From contig NC_091142.1 of NCBI RefSeq assembly GCF_041381155.1, positions 7,674,778 to 7,738,777 of the forward strand: a DNA stretch of 64,000 bases, given 5' to 3'. Below are positions 40,001-53,100 of the stretch, piece by piece; the stretch's first letter is position 1, and every line of letters starts with the position of its first letter. This DNA comes from Argopecten irradians. Its lineage: Eukaryota > Mollusca > Bivalvia > Pectinida > Pectinidae. A program made the translations under genes and the position numbers. The notes below the pieces were generated by a model. The model saw only the letters and a program-made list of their open reading frames with translations, did not search any database and had not been told where the DNA came from.

Positions 40001-41718
40001 TAAGGTTTTTAAAGAGCAATTTAGCAGTGATTATTTTTATGGGTCATTTAAAAAAACACTTCCATGGTCACTCAGTATTTAACTTATTCACCACTAAAAT
40101 TGGGTCTTTTTAAAATTCTTGAGTACAGCTAGCATTTGCGGTGCGCACATAGATTTATCAATAGAAAGAGCTGTCTGATTTAACTCATTTAGCCCTGAAA
40201 TTTCATAATGGATTGGTCTAGTCTTTGATTTATAAAAGAGCCTACATGTATCTTCATGGGTGAATGAGTTAAAAAGACATCCTTTTTGCCTTTTATAATT
40301 TAAATTTAATTCTTTTGACCCTTTCCTTTAATATTGTAGATTTGTTCTCAACTTTTTGATATTTTGGCAGATTCTGACGGACGAGTACCTAAATGTATTA
40401 GGTGATTCCACTGGCAGCGTGTTTGCCCTAGGTGACTGTGCGGATGTAGAAACCATGCCCCTTCCATGTACAGCCCAGGTAATAATGACAAGTTCTAAAA
40501 CATGTTATAAAATTTGGAAGGAAATGATTTTCTTCCCAGATTATGATTTCAAAAAAAAAAAAAAAAAAAAAAACCCAACATTTTTTCAATAAAGAAAAAG
40601 TTATTGGTTGATGATAAAAGCAAGTACATATACTAAATGGTCACTTCTCACCATTCACCCCTGAAAATTAATAATGAGCTCTTCTTGGCATTTAACCAGA
40701 AGAGTTTAAATGTGTCATCAGGGGTGAATGATAAATGCATTACGGTTGTTTTTGTATAAACTAGATACAGACATAACATCAATTATTTAAACTAAAATAA
40801 CAGAAACATAATGCTGATTAATATGGTAATTTATATTGTATGCTTATAACTTAGACAGGCTGGACAGGACCAGGTACTTGCATATATAATGCTAACTTAA
40901 ACCATTCTTAATACAAATATCGTACATTGAAGGTTGCTGAGAGAGAAGGCAGATATTTAGCCCAACAACTTGTAAAAGCAGATCCTAAATCAGAGCCTTT
41001 CAAGTTCCAAAGTATGGGAATGTTAGCTTATATTGGCCGGTACCAAGGTCTGACAGATGTACCACAGGTCAAAATGCAAGGTAATATACAATTATTTACC
41101 TATTTTCAGGTGGATACGATGGGTAACCAACCCAAAGAATATCAACTTTTATCATTAAATATAGTAATATATATTGTTTATGCTAAAATTAGATACAGTC
41201 CAAGTTTACTCGACTATGACTAATAGAATCTTACATGGGCTGTCGAGCTTGCCGTACGCTGACCTGCCAAAATCTCAAATGAAGCTTGTCTACCTGATAG
41301 TTCCATATTCAATTAATTTTCTCACATATTTAGAAGATTATTGATGAAATTTCAATCATTACAGGAACGTTTTTATGCGATGAGGTCATGTACAATGTAA
41401 ACCCTAGGAACAGTGCTTATATTGATGACATAAAATTATTACCAGTATCTAATGATTATCGTAGGATAAATTAAACCTGTGGGAAGAAACTATAGATTCT
41501 GATTCCAGTTATATTACAGAGTCCTAAACAGAAATATTAATGTATATATGTCAGAATGCAAATTCTATCTTATGATTTGTATTTTAGGATTCACTTCGTG
41601 GTTACTATGGCGATCTGCCTATCTGACTCGACTTGGAAGCTGGAGGCTGAGGATGCAGGTACCTCTGGATTGGCTGAAGACTCTTTTGTATGGACGAGAT
41701 GTATCCCGATTTGAATGA
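37075..41718 (+). CDS. Alternative (type II) NADH dehydrogenase, mitochondrial
   Basis: NDH-2 passes electrons from NADH to ubiquinone without pumping protons. Eight exons: 37075-37370, 37780-38005, 38656-38826, 39385-39544, 39836-39966, 40371-40478, 40933-41080 and 41588-41718. They total 1371 bases (456 aa plus stop), all phases agreeing. The first 45 or so residues are basic and free of acidic residues, as in a mitochondrial presequence. [11 protein letters not shown] (residues 51-61) is the FAD-binding loop. [17 protein letters not shown] (about 209-225) is the NADH-binding loop, and FALGDCA (about 346-352) the second FAD motif. The C-terminus ([12 protein letters not shown]) suits the membrane-attachment helix. 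There is no EF-hand insert. The family is common in plants, fungi and bacteria; it is missing in vertebrates and insects but known in some invertebrates. Confidence 0.93.
38056..38239. mobile_element. MITE, family B
   Basis: Begins 51 bases after the end of NDH-2 exon 2 and ends GTGTAAAGACGGAAT. It carries ATGACGTCATG in its left half. Confidence 0.65.
40180..40272. mobile_element. MITE, family A
   Basis: In NDH-2 intron 5, about 100 bases before exon 40371. Ends are TTAACTCATTTAGCCCTGAA and GGGTGAATGAGTTAA. Confidence 0.65.
40650..40733. mobile_element. MITE, family A, degraded
   Basis: In NDH-2 intron 6. The core ATTCACCCCTGAAAATTAAT and TCATCAGGGGTGAATG remain, but the outer TTAA is lost. 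Confidence 0.55.
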
Positions 41719-41818
41719 GCAAATTTCTTATTCAGTGGAAAGTGATTTCTCTATAGACTACCTAGATGTAAATTTATCTCAATTAAAAGTCATTCTTGTA
41801 TGGATAGGATGTGTTACA

Positions 41819-41909
41819 TTAACTCTTTCACCCCCGAAGTCAGATTTGAGCTCTTCTAATTCAAAGGATGGTTCAGTTCATTATAAATTTTCAGGGGTGA
41901 ATGTGGTAA
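41819..41909. mobile_element. MITE, family A, in the NDH-2 3' flank
   Basis: Starts 100 bases after the stop codon, so it is probably transcribed in the 3' UTR, where the arms could form a hairpin. Confidence 0.55.
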
Positions 41910-42370
41910 AGGACATCTGTCTTGATTAAAGTGATAATTGTTTGCTGGAAAATTATGCACAGAGAATAAGTGACCTGATAACTTCAGATATTTATATTGT
42001 ATTGATAAGTTAATTACATGTATATGCCGTGAGTATCAGAGCAAGCTTAATTTATTACTTCTCTTGTCAATATATATTCAATCATTCAATTGTATCTAAT
42101 GATACACTGTATAAGGTAGCTATAGTATAAGGTAGCTATAGTGATGACAATAGGGTAAAATTATTTGTTTGTGACATTACTTGCAAGAGCCTGAATGCAT
42201 ATATAAAGCTGCTGCAATACATCATGAATTTATATTATTTGATTTATTGACCAATCATATGCATTCAAAATCGTGAATTTAATACCATAAAGGTAAGATG
42301 ACAATTTCAATATTTATATTATAATGTTTAATAGTTACGAATCATGATATCAATTTTTTTCCAACATATG

Positions 42371-42376
42371 AATAAA
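42371..42376 (+). terminator. Candidate polyadenylation signal of NDH-2
   Basis: AATAAA about 650 bases after the stop codon. A second AATAAA lies at 42448. Confidence 0.35.
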
Positions 42377-44049
42377 ATTCTGTAAGAAGATGGTTACTGG
42401 TTTATGTTTGAACCATTCATATTTTAAGGCACTTATACTTTATGGAAAATAAATCACTGACCACCATTATATATATAATAATAACAATTGAGCCATAACT
42501 TGTCATCGTCATTGTTGTTTGAAGTTTGATGTGCTGATTGGCTGAACGTCGTAACCATGATCATATTCAAGTGTTAGCAAAGTTACAGATCAGATTAATT
42601 ACAATTTATCCATGACGACTGGTCAGACGTTTTTTTTTTTATCGGCCGACTGTCGACATGACACTGTTAGACATGATGTAATGTTTCAAAGTGTCTCGTT
42701 GTACTATTCTCTAACATTGTTGGAGTAGAGAAATGTGTAAGAACTGATTTCAGTCGTTCTTGACTCATAGCTTTATTTTTATTTACATTACATTCTTATT
42801 GTCTTGGTTCCTATTACTATTTACTATTGTTCCCGGTGTGAGAAACACTACCTAGTATAGTAGGCACTTATAAATTAGACTAGAATTTTTACTAATACAA
42901 ATGTATTTTAGTGGTACTTATTATCTTATTTAAGTGCTTTTTGTGTGATTCATTCGTATGATTGCGCTAATTGAATTTTCTGTATGATGCCAAATAAGAG
43001 GCATGGAGCCTTAATTTATAATTAATGAGTTCTGATTGATGATGTCAGTCAGGACTGATGTGTGTTACAATTTTAAAATTGACTAAGAAGTCCGGAAAAT
43101 TCGTAATCCGGACGGTTTAGGCTCGGAACGAAGGTGTCGGGATTATCGAGGGTCCACTGTATAGCATAATAAATGATTAATCATACCAATATCATCACAT
43201 TTAAAATAAAATTTTGATAAAATAACAACCTCAGGAATTTCCACATGCTTCATCCACTTGACTCCTTTTGGTCCCTGGATGTCATTTTAGGAACTGTTGG
43301 ACCAAAATGTTCTGACCAAGTTTGTTTCATCCCCTGATAAAATTCAACAAATAGTGCTCCATTGTGTATTTTCCCTATGTATTAATCTTCTTCCCAGGTG
43401 AAACCTTGTGATCCAGAAGGGTAATTAAATTTATAATTTGTGTAAGAATTTTGTCTTGGTTGAATGTTTCAACATTATTTTTACTAGTCTTGTTCTGTTT
43501 TGATACAAAAATATTTCATATACATGTACATGTAAAATGTACAGTTGGATCAGACACAAGTTATCGCAACTTAGTAATGTCTTCTCCACTTGCATTGTTC
43601 CATGTTGGCAATATATCATTCTGCTTGATTTATTCCTATAAAATTACGGGTTCTGACTCACCTTTTTACAGAATTCACAAATATTTACTATGGATGTCTG
43701 TCTGTGTCATTATAAAAATACAATTAATTCTTTATTGGTTGACTTCACTCTTGTATTTTCTTTTGTATCAACTCTATAAGATTGACTATAATTATTTATT
43801 AATAAAATGGAAATTAATTTATTAAATTATTCACATCATATGAACACTGACTATTCAATTATTTTTTGTGTGGAAAAACTAAAGTAAAAGTATTTCTAGG
43901 ATAAGCCTTGATAGTTTGTTTTATTTTCATGACATGACATTAATTTGTTTCCCCAAAGATGTCTATACTTTACACAGCATTGTGAACCATCACTCTGACG
44001 ACTTAACGAATGAAAAAGAATTTCAGGGTCAAATCAATCATAAAAAAAA

Positions 44050-44138
44050 TCATAAAACTTTTTCAGACAAACTTTTTACTCAAGCCTATGTAAAAGTATA
44101 TGCTTGAGTAAAAATTTTGTCTGAGAATAGTTTTATGG
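44050..44138. repeat. Foldback (inverted repeat)
   Basis: CTTTTTCAGACAAACTTTTT and ACTCAAGC pair with GCTTGAGT and AAAAATTTTGTCTGAGAATAG across a short loop. Confidence 0.6.
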
Positions 44139-44300
44139 TGCCGGGCCCAGAGCTCTGAACATCTGACCTAAATTAAGCCGGTTCCAGTCATCTATGTCTA
44201 AAGATGATATACTGCTCCATGTGGGTTTGAAACTCACAACCCAGATCTAGAGTTGAAGGTCTAGAAGTAGAATGAAGGGACATCAAATGAGTAAACCATA
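44110..44300 (-). mobile_element. SINE head fragment
   Basis: On the minus strand TTGTGAGTTTCAAACCCACA resembles a tRNA B box and is followed by TGGAGCAGT. The A-box half is worn. Confidence 0.45.
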
Positions 44301-44781
44301 CACTTGGCCTTAAATTACAAAAAAAGTTTAAGAAAGTATTATTATTGTAGCACAACTTCCTAGAGGTGATAAAAATTACACCATGTGTCCTCAATTTCTA
44401 GTACACACCACAGGCTTTTGACTCACTAGATATATACAGACAGCTTAATGTATATCCAGTATTCTACCACAATAGTCAGTGTTATTCAACTCTCAGGGTA
44501 TCAAATAAACGATGCAGCTGTTGATTAACAATTTGTTTATACCACACGTGGTATAAACTCTGTACGCATTCTGATTGGCTGACACAGTGAACTTTGACCG
44601 AACTACAACTTTCTCAGTGTGGTATCATCTTTTGTCAACGTTATTAATGGTGGAGTGACGTCATGCTATGCTGTGATCGCCGCTTGTCGCCAAAACTGCT
44701 GTTGGATAGCGTACTTATCCTCGTCGTATTTCTATCGGCTAAAATCGGATATAATTGTGGTAGAAACAGGTCACACGACTC

Positions 44782-44932
44782 GTGGTTGTTGGATATGGAA
44801 TTTATTCTACACTCGTAAGTTATTTTTTAAAAGTTACAAAAGACACTCGCTAAAGCTTCTGTCTTTGTAACTTTAAAAAAATAATTCACTTGTGTGGAAT
44901 AAATTCTATATCGAACAGCCACTCATTGTGTA
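44782..44932. repeat. Long foldback with 62-base arms
   Basis: Arms starting GTGGTTGTTGGATATGGAAT and ending ATTCTATATCGAACAGCCAC pair with few mismatches around a short centre TCGCTAAAGCTTCT. It may be the right part of a larger element starting near 44535 (ACCACACGTGGTATAAACTC). Confidence 0.65.
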
Positions 44933-45154
44933 ACCTCTATTTACACATATATAGGTGTCTGTACATCTTCAGAGTTAAAAGCCTGCGTACACACCTGTTG
45001 CTTAGCATTACAATTCAAAAGAAAGAAAAAGAAAATGTTCACAGATTTCAATTATCACATGATTTTATTATGAAAATTATTTGTATATTATAAATTATAA
45101 TGTGGTGAATGTACTTTGGTAAATTATGTGATTAATCAAAGGAATTAAGTTAGG

Positions 45155-45360
45155 TAAAAAAAAAAATGTCTTTTAGGGTCACATTGGCAAAAAAAATAGG
45201 GTCGGTAGGACACATTTTGTTTTAGTGTCTTTCACTCTAAAGTAATGGCCGAACCGGAGTCTAAGATCAAAATCCCGACTTTTATTATTATTTTTTTGTA
45301 GAAAAATGGAAAAAAATTAGGGTCGGTCGGGTAACCCAGAAGAGACATTTTTTTTTTTTT
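45155..45360. repeat. Dispersed repeat with TAGGGTCGGT motifs
   Basis: ATAGGGTCGGTAGGACACAT and ATTAGGGTCGGTCGGGTAAC sit between AAAAAATGTCTTTT and GAGACATTTTTTTT, which look like inverted ends. Confidence 0.45.
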
Positions 45361-45759
45361 GGTCTAATGCATGATTCTTCAATAATTGTACTCTAGCTAA
45401 ATAGCACAATAAAAAAACACAAATGGATAGATACATATATATATCACAGATATGATTTAGACAGCAATTATTGTCAACAGCCATTGACTTGAAAATCAAA
45501 AATATAAAAAGGTATATAAAAAAGATCTTGGTGAAAAATTATCAAATCAATAATGAATCAATCATAAAGTCACAACCTACATGTATTGCTATATCAGGGG
45601 AAGTAATCACAGACATTTCGACTTCTTGACACTGAAAAATGTATGACTGTCCATGCATTTTGTACAATATACCATGCAGCGATGGGTTTGATTGTCATAA
45701 TTATTCTAAGAAGTTCCGTTTAAAATGCATATTAAACCTTATTGTAACATAAAGAGGAA

Positions 45760-45848
45760 TGTAGCGACCAGACTGGGATTTGAACCAAAGATCTCTGAAA
45801 ACTATAGCTGGACAGTCTAATTGACTGAGCTACCTGCATGGTCATCAA
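45760..45848 (-). mobile_element. tRNA-derived SINE head
   Basis: On the minus strand GGTAGCTCAGTCAATTAGAC fits an A box and GGTTCAAATCCCAGTCTGG a B box. The spacing is that of a tRNA, but no acceptor stem pairs, so this is a SINE head or tRNA relic. Confidence 0.6.
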
Positions 45849-46236
45849 TGAAAATAAGTTGTTTTACAGTACAGTGTAACTTGGCTAAACCGGATGTCAC
45901 CAGAATTGGTCGGTTTCGTCAGGTTTCTGGATTATACAGGTTTTGATTACATGTACTAATAAATGAAGGAGGAAATTTCATGCTGGGATACCCAGGGATC
46001 CGGGTTAGACAAGCGTCGGTATTGACACGTTATACTATATAATACTCTCAGACTGGAATAATTAAGTCATAGACACATGGTACATCACATTGTTAACATT
46101 TGTTTTCTAAGCTATATCGCTCATACATACTCACAGCAAACATTAAATCACAAACATGACCAATTGGACTTCTAAATATATAAATGCAAAGCAAGGCATT
46201 CCTGATAAACTCATTTTGGTTCAGTCATATATAAAG

Positions 46237-46415
46237 TCAAACCTGTCTAAAAAGACCACCAAAGGTACAAAGGAAAATAGTCAATATATAGCCAGGTGGT
46301 TTTTATACACAGGTTAAATGGTGTTGGAATTGGTCACTAGGGACTTGAAAAGAAGTCTTATTATGCAGGTGGTCTTTATACAGAGTTGGTCACTAAGGCA
46401 GGTTTTACAGTAACT
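46237..46415. mobile_element. MITE with AGTCAAACCTGTCT end
   Basis: Left end AGTCAAACCTGTCTAAAAAG and right GGTGGTCTTTATACAG match the element at 31337-31692, here without the nested insertion. Confidence 0.55.
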
Positions 46416-47144
46416 GTAAACCTGGAACTGTAAGCTAATTGCTAACTATAAAACCTACGGTGTAACCTCTCATTTCAATATATGGTAGTCAAATATTAGT
46501 TTTGAAATCGGGATCAAATATGTTCTCCAATTGATCCATACACAAATTTCATTTGGGTTTATTTTGACATTTTATTTGGTTGCCATGGCTACCAAATGAC
46601 ATCTGATGCCTAAGGAAAACTATACCATAGCATTTGTCATCATTTAAAACCACTTACATCAAAATTAGAAGGAATTGACAAGATTTGCAGACAACAGATA
46701 GACAGGATAATTCAAGTATAACCTCTCAACTTTGTTGCCATGTATACCGTATGTATATTTTAACAATATGATTTTTCAGAAACACATTGCTTTAAGACAT
46801 AGAGGCACTAGGTAATTGCATGCCACTCCTAAAAATCTAGGATTTTGTATGTAAATGGTAACATTCAATAGCCATGAAAAACTGTACAGCATAAAAGAAC
46901 AAAGAAAGTTGAGTCATTACAAGAGCACTTAGGATGTGCTTGTCTGAGACAATTATCCAATATTTCTTTTTTTAACTTTTACATATGGAAAAGGACATCT
47001 TACATGAATCTGTCTTAAGATAGCCCTGTCCACTTGATGAATAGCTAGTTTGTGACCACCTTTTCATTCAGAGCACAGAACAGGTACCAGGTGGCGGTGT
47101 GAAGAGTGTGCCCAAGTTCTAGCTGCCTGCACAGTCGTTCGTGT

Positions 47145-50100
47145 TCACTGCGATTCTGAACCAGCCACCTGTGAACTGCTGTCATTTCTCTGTCCAGATG
47201 TATCGTCTCGGTTTTTTCCGCCGACTGTCTCTAATGGGATGGATGTGGTGTCATCACTGTGTAAAGTCCAGTTAGACGCACCCAAACTAGCGAATCTGTC
47301 TTTTGTCATCCTCAGTGGTCCATCTTTCTGATGTAGGTACATGATCATAACTATCTTGAACATTGCCAGGTAAGTGGCAATCATATTTTCCCCTAAAGTT
47401 GCAGCTTTACTTCCTGCAAACAAAACCAAACAGGGGTTAATTATTTGGTGGAGTTTCATTAGAGCGTATTTTCACGGGTAAAAAACATTATTTGGACTCG
47501 TTTCAGGAAAATTTTTCAAAAGTTTCCATGGTAACAGAAAAAAAATATCGAAAACATAAGGTATCCTGGCGGAGTAGCAAATGGCATGTTTTTGGCACCA
47601 GGCATATATATATTTATACAGTAAGTTTCAAGGAGCTAAGTTGAACAGTTTTGGAGTTATAGCCTGAAAATGAAAGAAAAATAATTATTTGGTGATTACC
47701 GGTATGATTCCATGGTAACAGAAAAAATATATATCAACCAGAGATCCCAGAGGGATCTTGGCGCCCACCAAAGAATGATCTATATCTGACAAAGGAAAGA
47801 TGGATCTTTTCTCTACTTTTTAAACTTTTTCAAACATACTACGATACATATAAAATTTGAGACAGATCGCTTCAGTACCTTTTGAGAAATAGCGGTAACA
47901 AACTTCAACTATCAAAATCCAAGATGACTCCTTGGCGGCCATCTTGTTGATCAATCGGTCCCAAATCACAATATGCACAACTAGGGCCCTAGGGGAACCT
48001 ACATGTGAAATTTGAGAAAGATCCATTCAATACTCTCTGAGAAATAGCGATAACAAACTTTGAATATAAAAACCAAGATGGCTGCCTGGCAGCAATCTTG
48101 TTGACCGATCGGTTCCAAATCACAATATGCACAACTAGGGGCCCTAGGGGAACCTACATATGAATTTTGAGACAGATCCCTTCTATGAATTTTGAGACAG
48201 ATCCCTTCAGTACTTATGACTGAGAAATAGCGGTAACAAACTTTGAATAACAGAATCCAAGTTGGCTGCCTGGCGGCCATCTTGTTGACCGATCGGTCCC
48301 AAAATGCAATATGCACAACTAGGTCCCTAGGGGAACCTACATATGAATTTTTGAGACAGATCCCTTCTATGAATTTTGAGACAGAGCCCTTCAGCACTTA
48401 CTGAGAAATAGCGGATAACAAACTTTAATATCAGAAAATCCAAGATGGCGCCTGGCGGCCATCTTGTTTTGACCAATCAGTCCCAAAATGCAATATGCAC
48501 AACTAGGGACCTAGGGTAACCTACATGTGAAATTTGAGACAAATCCCTTCAGTACTTCTCAAGAAATATCCATTAACAAACTTCAACTATCAAAAATCCA
48601 AGATGGCAGCCTGGTGACCATCTTGTTCACCGATCAGTCTCAAAATCTGCAATATGCACAACGAGGGCCCAAGGGGAACCTACATATTAAAGTTTGAGAC
48701 AAAATCCCTTCAGCACTCTTTGAGAAATAGGGATATCAAACCTTAACTATCAAAATCAAAGATGGCCGCCTCGCGGCCATCTTGTTTTTCCTATCAGCCT
48801 CAAAATCTGTATGGTACAAATAGGGACCAAGGCGCTACCTTGAACAGTTTTGGATTTTACAGCATCAGACGTACAGACAAGAATGAAACCCCAAAACAAT
48901 ATCCCCCGCAAACGTGTTTTGTGGGGGATATAACTATAAGTTTAGAAGGCTTTGTCTACATACCAAGGGAGTACAGGCCTTGTAGCTTCAGTAAGTTTGT
49001 GATTTTGTTGTAGAAAACACCGATACTTTTACACAGTTCTGGTGTCAGCTCCCAGTGACTTCCCTGTTAACACAAAATACAAGTAATCTCTAAGTTTTTT
49101 TTTTCCTCGATCCTGTTCACAAATTTTAATCAAACTTACGATACACACTTTTTATTTATTGAGTTTTATGAACAAGGAAAATTTAAGCCATTTTTTTGGG
49201 GCGACACCTGAAGGAGTGTCGCAGTTGAAATGAAGAGAATTGCAAAGGGGAGATAACTCTTCAATGAGGCTTGAAGCCATTTTCTGACTTTTTAATAATT
49301 GCAAGAAAATAGGTTATTTTCATATGTGATTGAATTTCTTGTGATTCTCATATATTGCTGAAAAGTTTTGGCTACAAGTAAAACTGTGTCAAAAGTCTTT
49401 TCATACTGCTCATTTTCCTGTATTTCAAATATGCCTGGCTATGACGTCATCTTTTGTTGTCACTAGTACTTTATTTGAACTTTTATCCAAGTACTTGCAA
49501 TTATTAACTATATATTATGTAATCCCTAAGAATATGTTGATAAAATTTTACTATGAAAATAAACCGTCTTGCAACAAGTTTAATAATACTATTTCTGCAG
49601 TTATTAAGCTTAATTTTTTTTTACCTCACTGATATGGTCGTAGATATATTTAGGAATAGAGCTCCTGGAAATGTCACGCTTAATTCCTTTCCAGATACCT
49701 GAATCCTCATATAAATGCTTGTAAAGGATTCTGAAAAAGATTTTTATTCAGTATTACAAAATTGCAAATCCTAATGGGACTCATTCACCTACCACGTGAT
49801 ACCCGATAACGTTTGTGTGGGACTATTGTTTCTATTGGTGATGGAATGATGTCAAATTCAAATGACGTTATCGCGGGATAACGTCATTTCAGCGGGAAGA
49901 TTACAAAGAGCTATGTTCCATCACCACTGGAGATACTAGTCCTGCACAAATGTTATCAGGTATCACGTGGTACGTGAATTAGTCCAATTGCACAAACTAT
50001 TGTTGATGAAATGAGTGTGTATGTTTGGCAAGGCGATAGGATGCCGTAGATCGTGAGTTGAATGTTCGTATAGGGCACAAGTCAATAAGTTGTCTTTCTT

Positions 50101-53100
50101 TGTTAAATTGTGTTTCTTTGATATGTCATAATTGTACTCTGTCAATGATTATATTATCTTTTCTAATATACCCGGAAGTAAAAGATAATGCCTGGGAAGT
50201 TGCAAAGAGGCCAATAAGGCCTGTATTGCTAACCTTTCTAATTAATATCTAAAACAACAAAAGCTCATTTTTATGTTTCATGATCTATTTAACAAGCTGA
50301 TTTTCATCTTCATAAATAGAGCCAATTAATGATTGACCAAGGCCTAATATCCTTTAAGTCAAATCTGAGCAAAAACTATTGCTAATTTCACAGTTTTGTA
50401 TATGGAGGTTTAACTTCGTGATACACGATTTCCTAGAAATCAAATGGTATCACTGTTATTTATATTTTCTTTGCAATGAATTTTGACAGCAGTATCTTTT
50501 TGGATGTAGTTATTGCACTCGATAATACAAGCTGGTTTATGGTATATAAGTCTGCCTTTAGTTTTCAGATCTGCCAGTCAAATGTTTTGAAATTTTAATA
50601 TTTCATTAAATATGATTTTTGAACATAAGTGGAACCTAGATATATCCTAAAGTCCTAAAGAACGGAAAATCTCTTCCAATTATCCAAATTTCAATATAAC
50701 CAAGCAGAAAGATAATGAATATGTGTAAACAGGAATTATGATTCATTTCATATTTTAAAAGCAGTACTTTAATATAACCGATTTAAAAAAAAATGTGGGT
50801 CCCACTGTATCTAAATACATCATTCCTTTGGCCAATATTTTTATACTTACACTCCACCAGCCGAAGAAGTTCTAGTTTTTTCTGCAAATCAAAGAAAAAA
50901 AAAGAACAAAATGAAATAGGTCTTTCAAAACAAAGAAGTCAGATTAAAATCTATTGTAATTACCCCATTTATCCCTGAAATTTCATAATGGACTGGTCTA
51001 TTCTTTGATACAGAAGAGCCTAAATGCATGTTAAGGGGTGAATGAATTAAGCTTACTTAAGATGATTAACAGGAAATATTTGTATTTATCAATTTAAAAA
51101 TTTTCTTTTTAATTTTTGTAAATTTCTATGTATTACGAAGTTGTAAAACAATTATTACAGCTGATTTTTGCAGCAACTTTTTAATTCATTATTTGATGAT
51201 TTAATTTGTAATTAACTAAAATTGAATTTGTAATTAATAAAAGTCTGAAATCAATTAAGATACAGAGAAACTTTTTCCTTATAGCAATTACTATTTCACC
51301 AAATTTATTTGACAGTAAAATCAATTACAGATATTATGTAATTTTATCATTACTTAAAGATGCTCCACTGCCGACAAATGGTATTTATTCACTATCAAAA
51401 ACAGGAGCAGACAATTTAGTGTTTTTCCTTCAGTTACAAAAGTTACTTACTTTACACCATTACCACCCTTAGAAAGATTGAGCTTCTAATTTACTTAAAG
51501 GTAAAAATATGAAAAATAATTAATTTCTTCCCGAAAAAAAATTCCTTGGCACTATATCCTATATGGAATGTAGTACTGATTGCTCATGTACCTAAGGCAA
51601 AATGAATTATTTTATATTATTTTTTGTGTTAATTAAACATAACACCAATTATTGTTCAAATAATGAATATCATTTATACTCTGTTGGCGGTGGAGTATCT
51701 TTAACTAATGGATAAAGGAAATTACAAACCTGAAGCAGACGGAGCTATCCAGATGTTAGCAGATAGTGTCAAATCTATGGGACATCCAGGCACATATTCT
51801 TTTTGTTGTTTCAATCCTTCAGTTGCGTCTCCTCTGTCCATTTTCTTTCTTCTTAGTTTCTTTAAGTCCCTTTCTTCTGTTTCTTCAGCAGTCTTCTGAA
51901 TTTGTCTTCCTTTGTCAAGATTTTTGTACCTTGTTCCATCAATATCTTCATGAAGTCCTGACTTACTTTTTTGAGTCTTTCTCTCTTCTGCCCCTTTTTT
52001 ACACGTTTTGTTCATAATTTTTATTCCTTTCATTTCTTCATATCTCTCAATTTTTCTCCTTCCTCGACTCAAACTTCTGCTATAACTTCTTCTCCTTCCT
52101 CGACTCAAACTTCTACTAGTACTTCTATGTCTTCTACGACTTGACAAACTTCTACTAGTACTTCTATGTCTTCTACGACTTGACAAACTTCTACTAGTAC
52201 TTCTATGTCTTCTACGACTTGACAAACTTCTACTAGTACTTCTATGTCTTCTACGTACTTCTATGTCTTCTACGACTTGACAAACTTCTACTAGTACTTC
52301 TATGTCTTCTACGACTTGACAAACTTCTACTAGTACTTCTATGTCTTCTACGACTCGACAAACTTCTACTAGTACTTCTATGTCTTCTACGACTCGACAA
52401 ACTTCTACTAGTACTTCTGTGTCTTCTACGACTTGACAAACTTCTACTAGTACTTCTATGTCTTCTACGACTCGACAAACTTCTACTAGTACTTCTATGT
52501 CTTCTACGACTTGACAAACTTCTACTAGTACTTCTATGTCTTCTACGACTTGACAAACTTCTACTAGTACTTCTATGTCTTCTACGACTTGACAAACTTC
52601 TACTAGTACTTCTATGTCTTCTACGACTTGACAAACTTCTACTAGTACTTCTATGTCTTCTACGACTTGACAAACTTCTACTAGTACTTCTATGTCTTCT
52701 ACGACTTGACAAACTTCTACTAGTACTTCTATGTCTTCTACGACTTGACAAACTTCTACTAGTACTTCTATCCCTGCGACTTCTTTGTCTGTCTCGATTT
52801 AAACTTCTTTGTCTGTCTCGACTCAAGCTTCTTTGTCTGTCTCGACTCAAGTTTCTTTGCCTGTCTCGACTCAAACTTCTTCTCCTTCTTTCTTTCCTTT
52901 TTCTGTCAGCATTGCGACCACCATCAGATCCATCACCATCACCATCTCTTTCCTTCATTGAACGGTACTTTGGATCATATATTACTGAATCTGTGTCAAT
53001 ATTTTCTAAGAATGAAGATGCTGTGCCACCACAAGGTGGGCCTTTAATGCCACGCCTATAAATAACACTTGGTTCACTCCTTACATCTCGACTGCGTCCA

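Larger units (their letters stand above)
42460..47140. other. Intergenic repeat-rich stretch; no gene seen
   Basis: Between NDH-2 and the PARP4 homologue, whose 3' ends converge here. It holds foldback elements, two SINE heads, a repeat at 42607-42730 (also at 16790), and fragments with GTCCGGAAAATTCGTAATCC near 43090. No conserved protein motif was found in either strand. Confidence 0.5.

Noticed and set aside
45760-45848. Functional tRNA gene on the minus strand
   Set aside because: The A and B boxes are present but the acceptor and anticodon stems do not pair.
49625-49730. Second open frame through PARP4 exon 9
   Set aside because: Only the frame giving [15 protein letters not shown] matches the phases of the exons on both sides.
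51708-52017. Plus-strand frames opposite the PARP4 charged tail
   Set aside because: They are shadows of lysine- and glutamate-rich codons on the minus strand.
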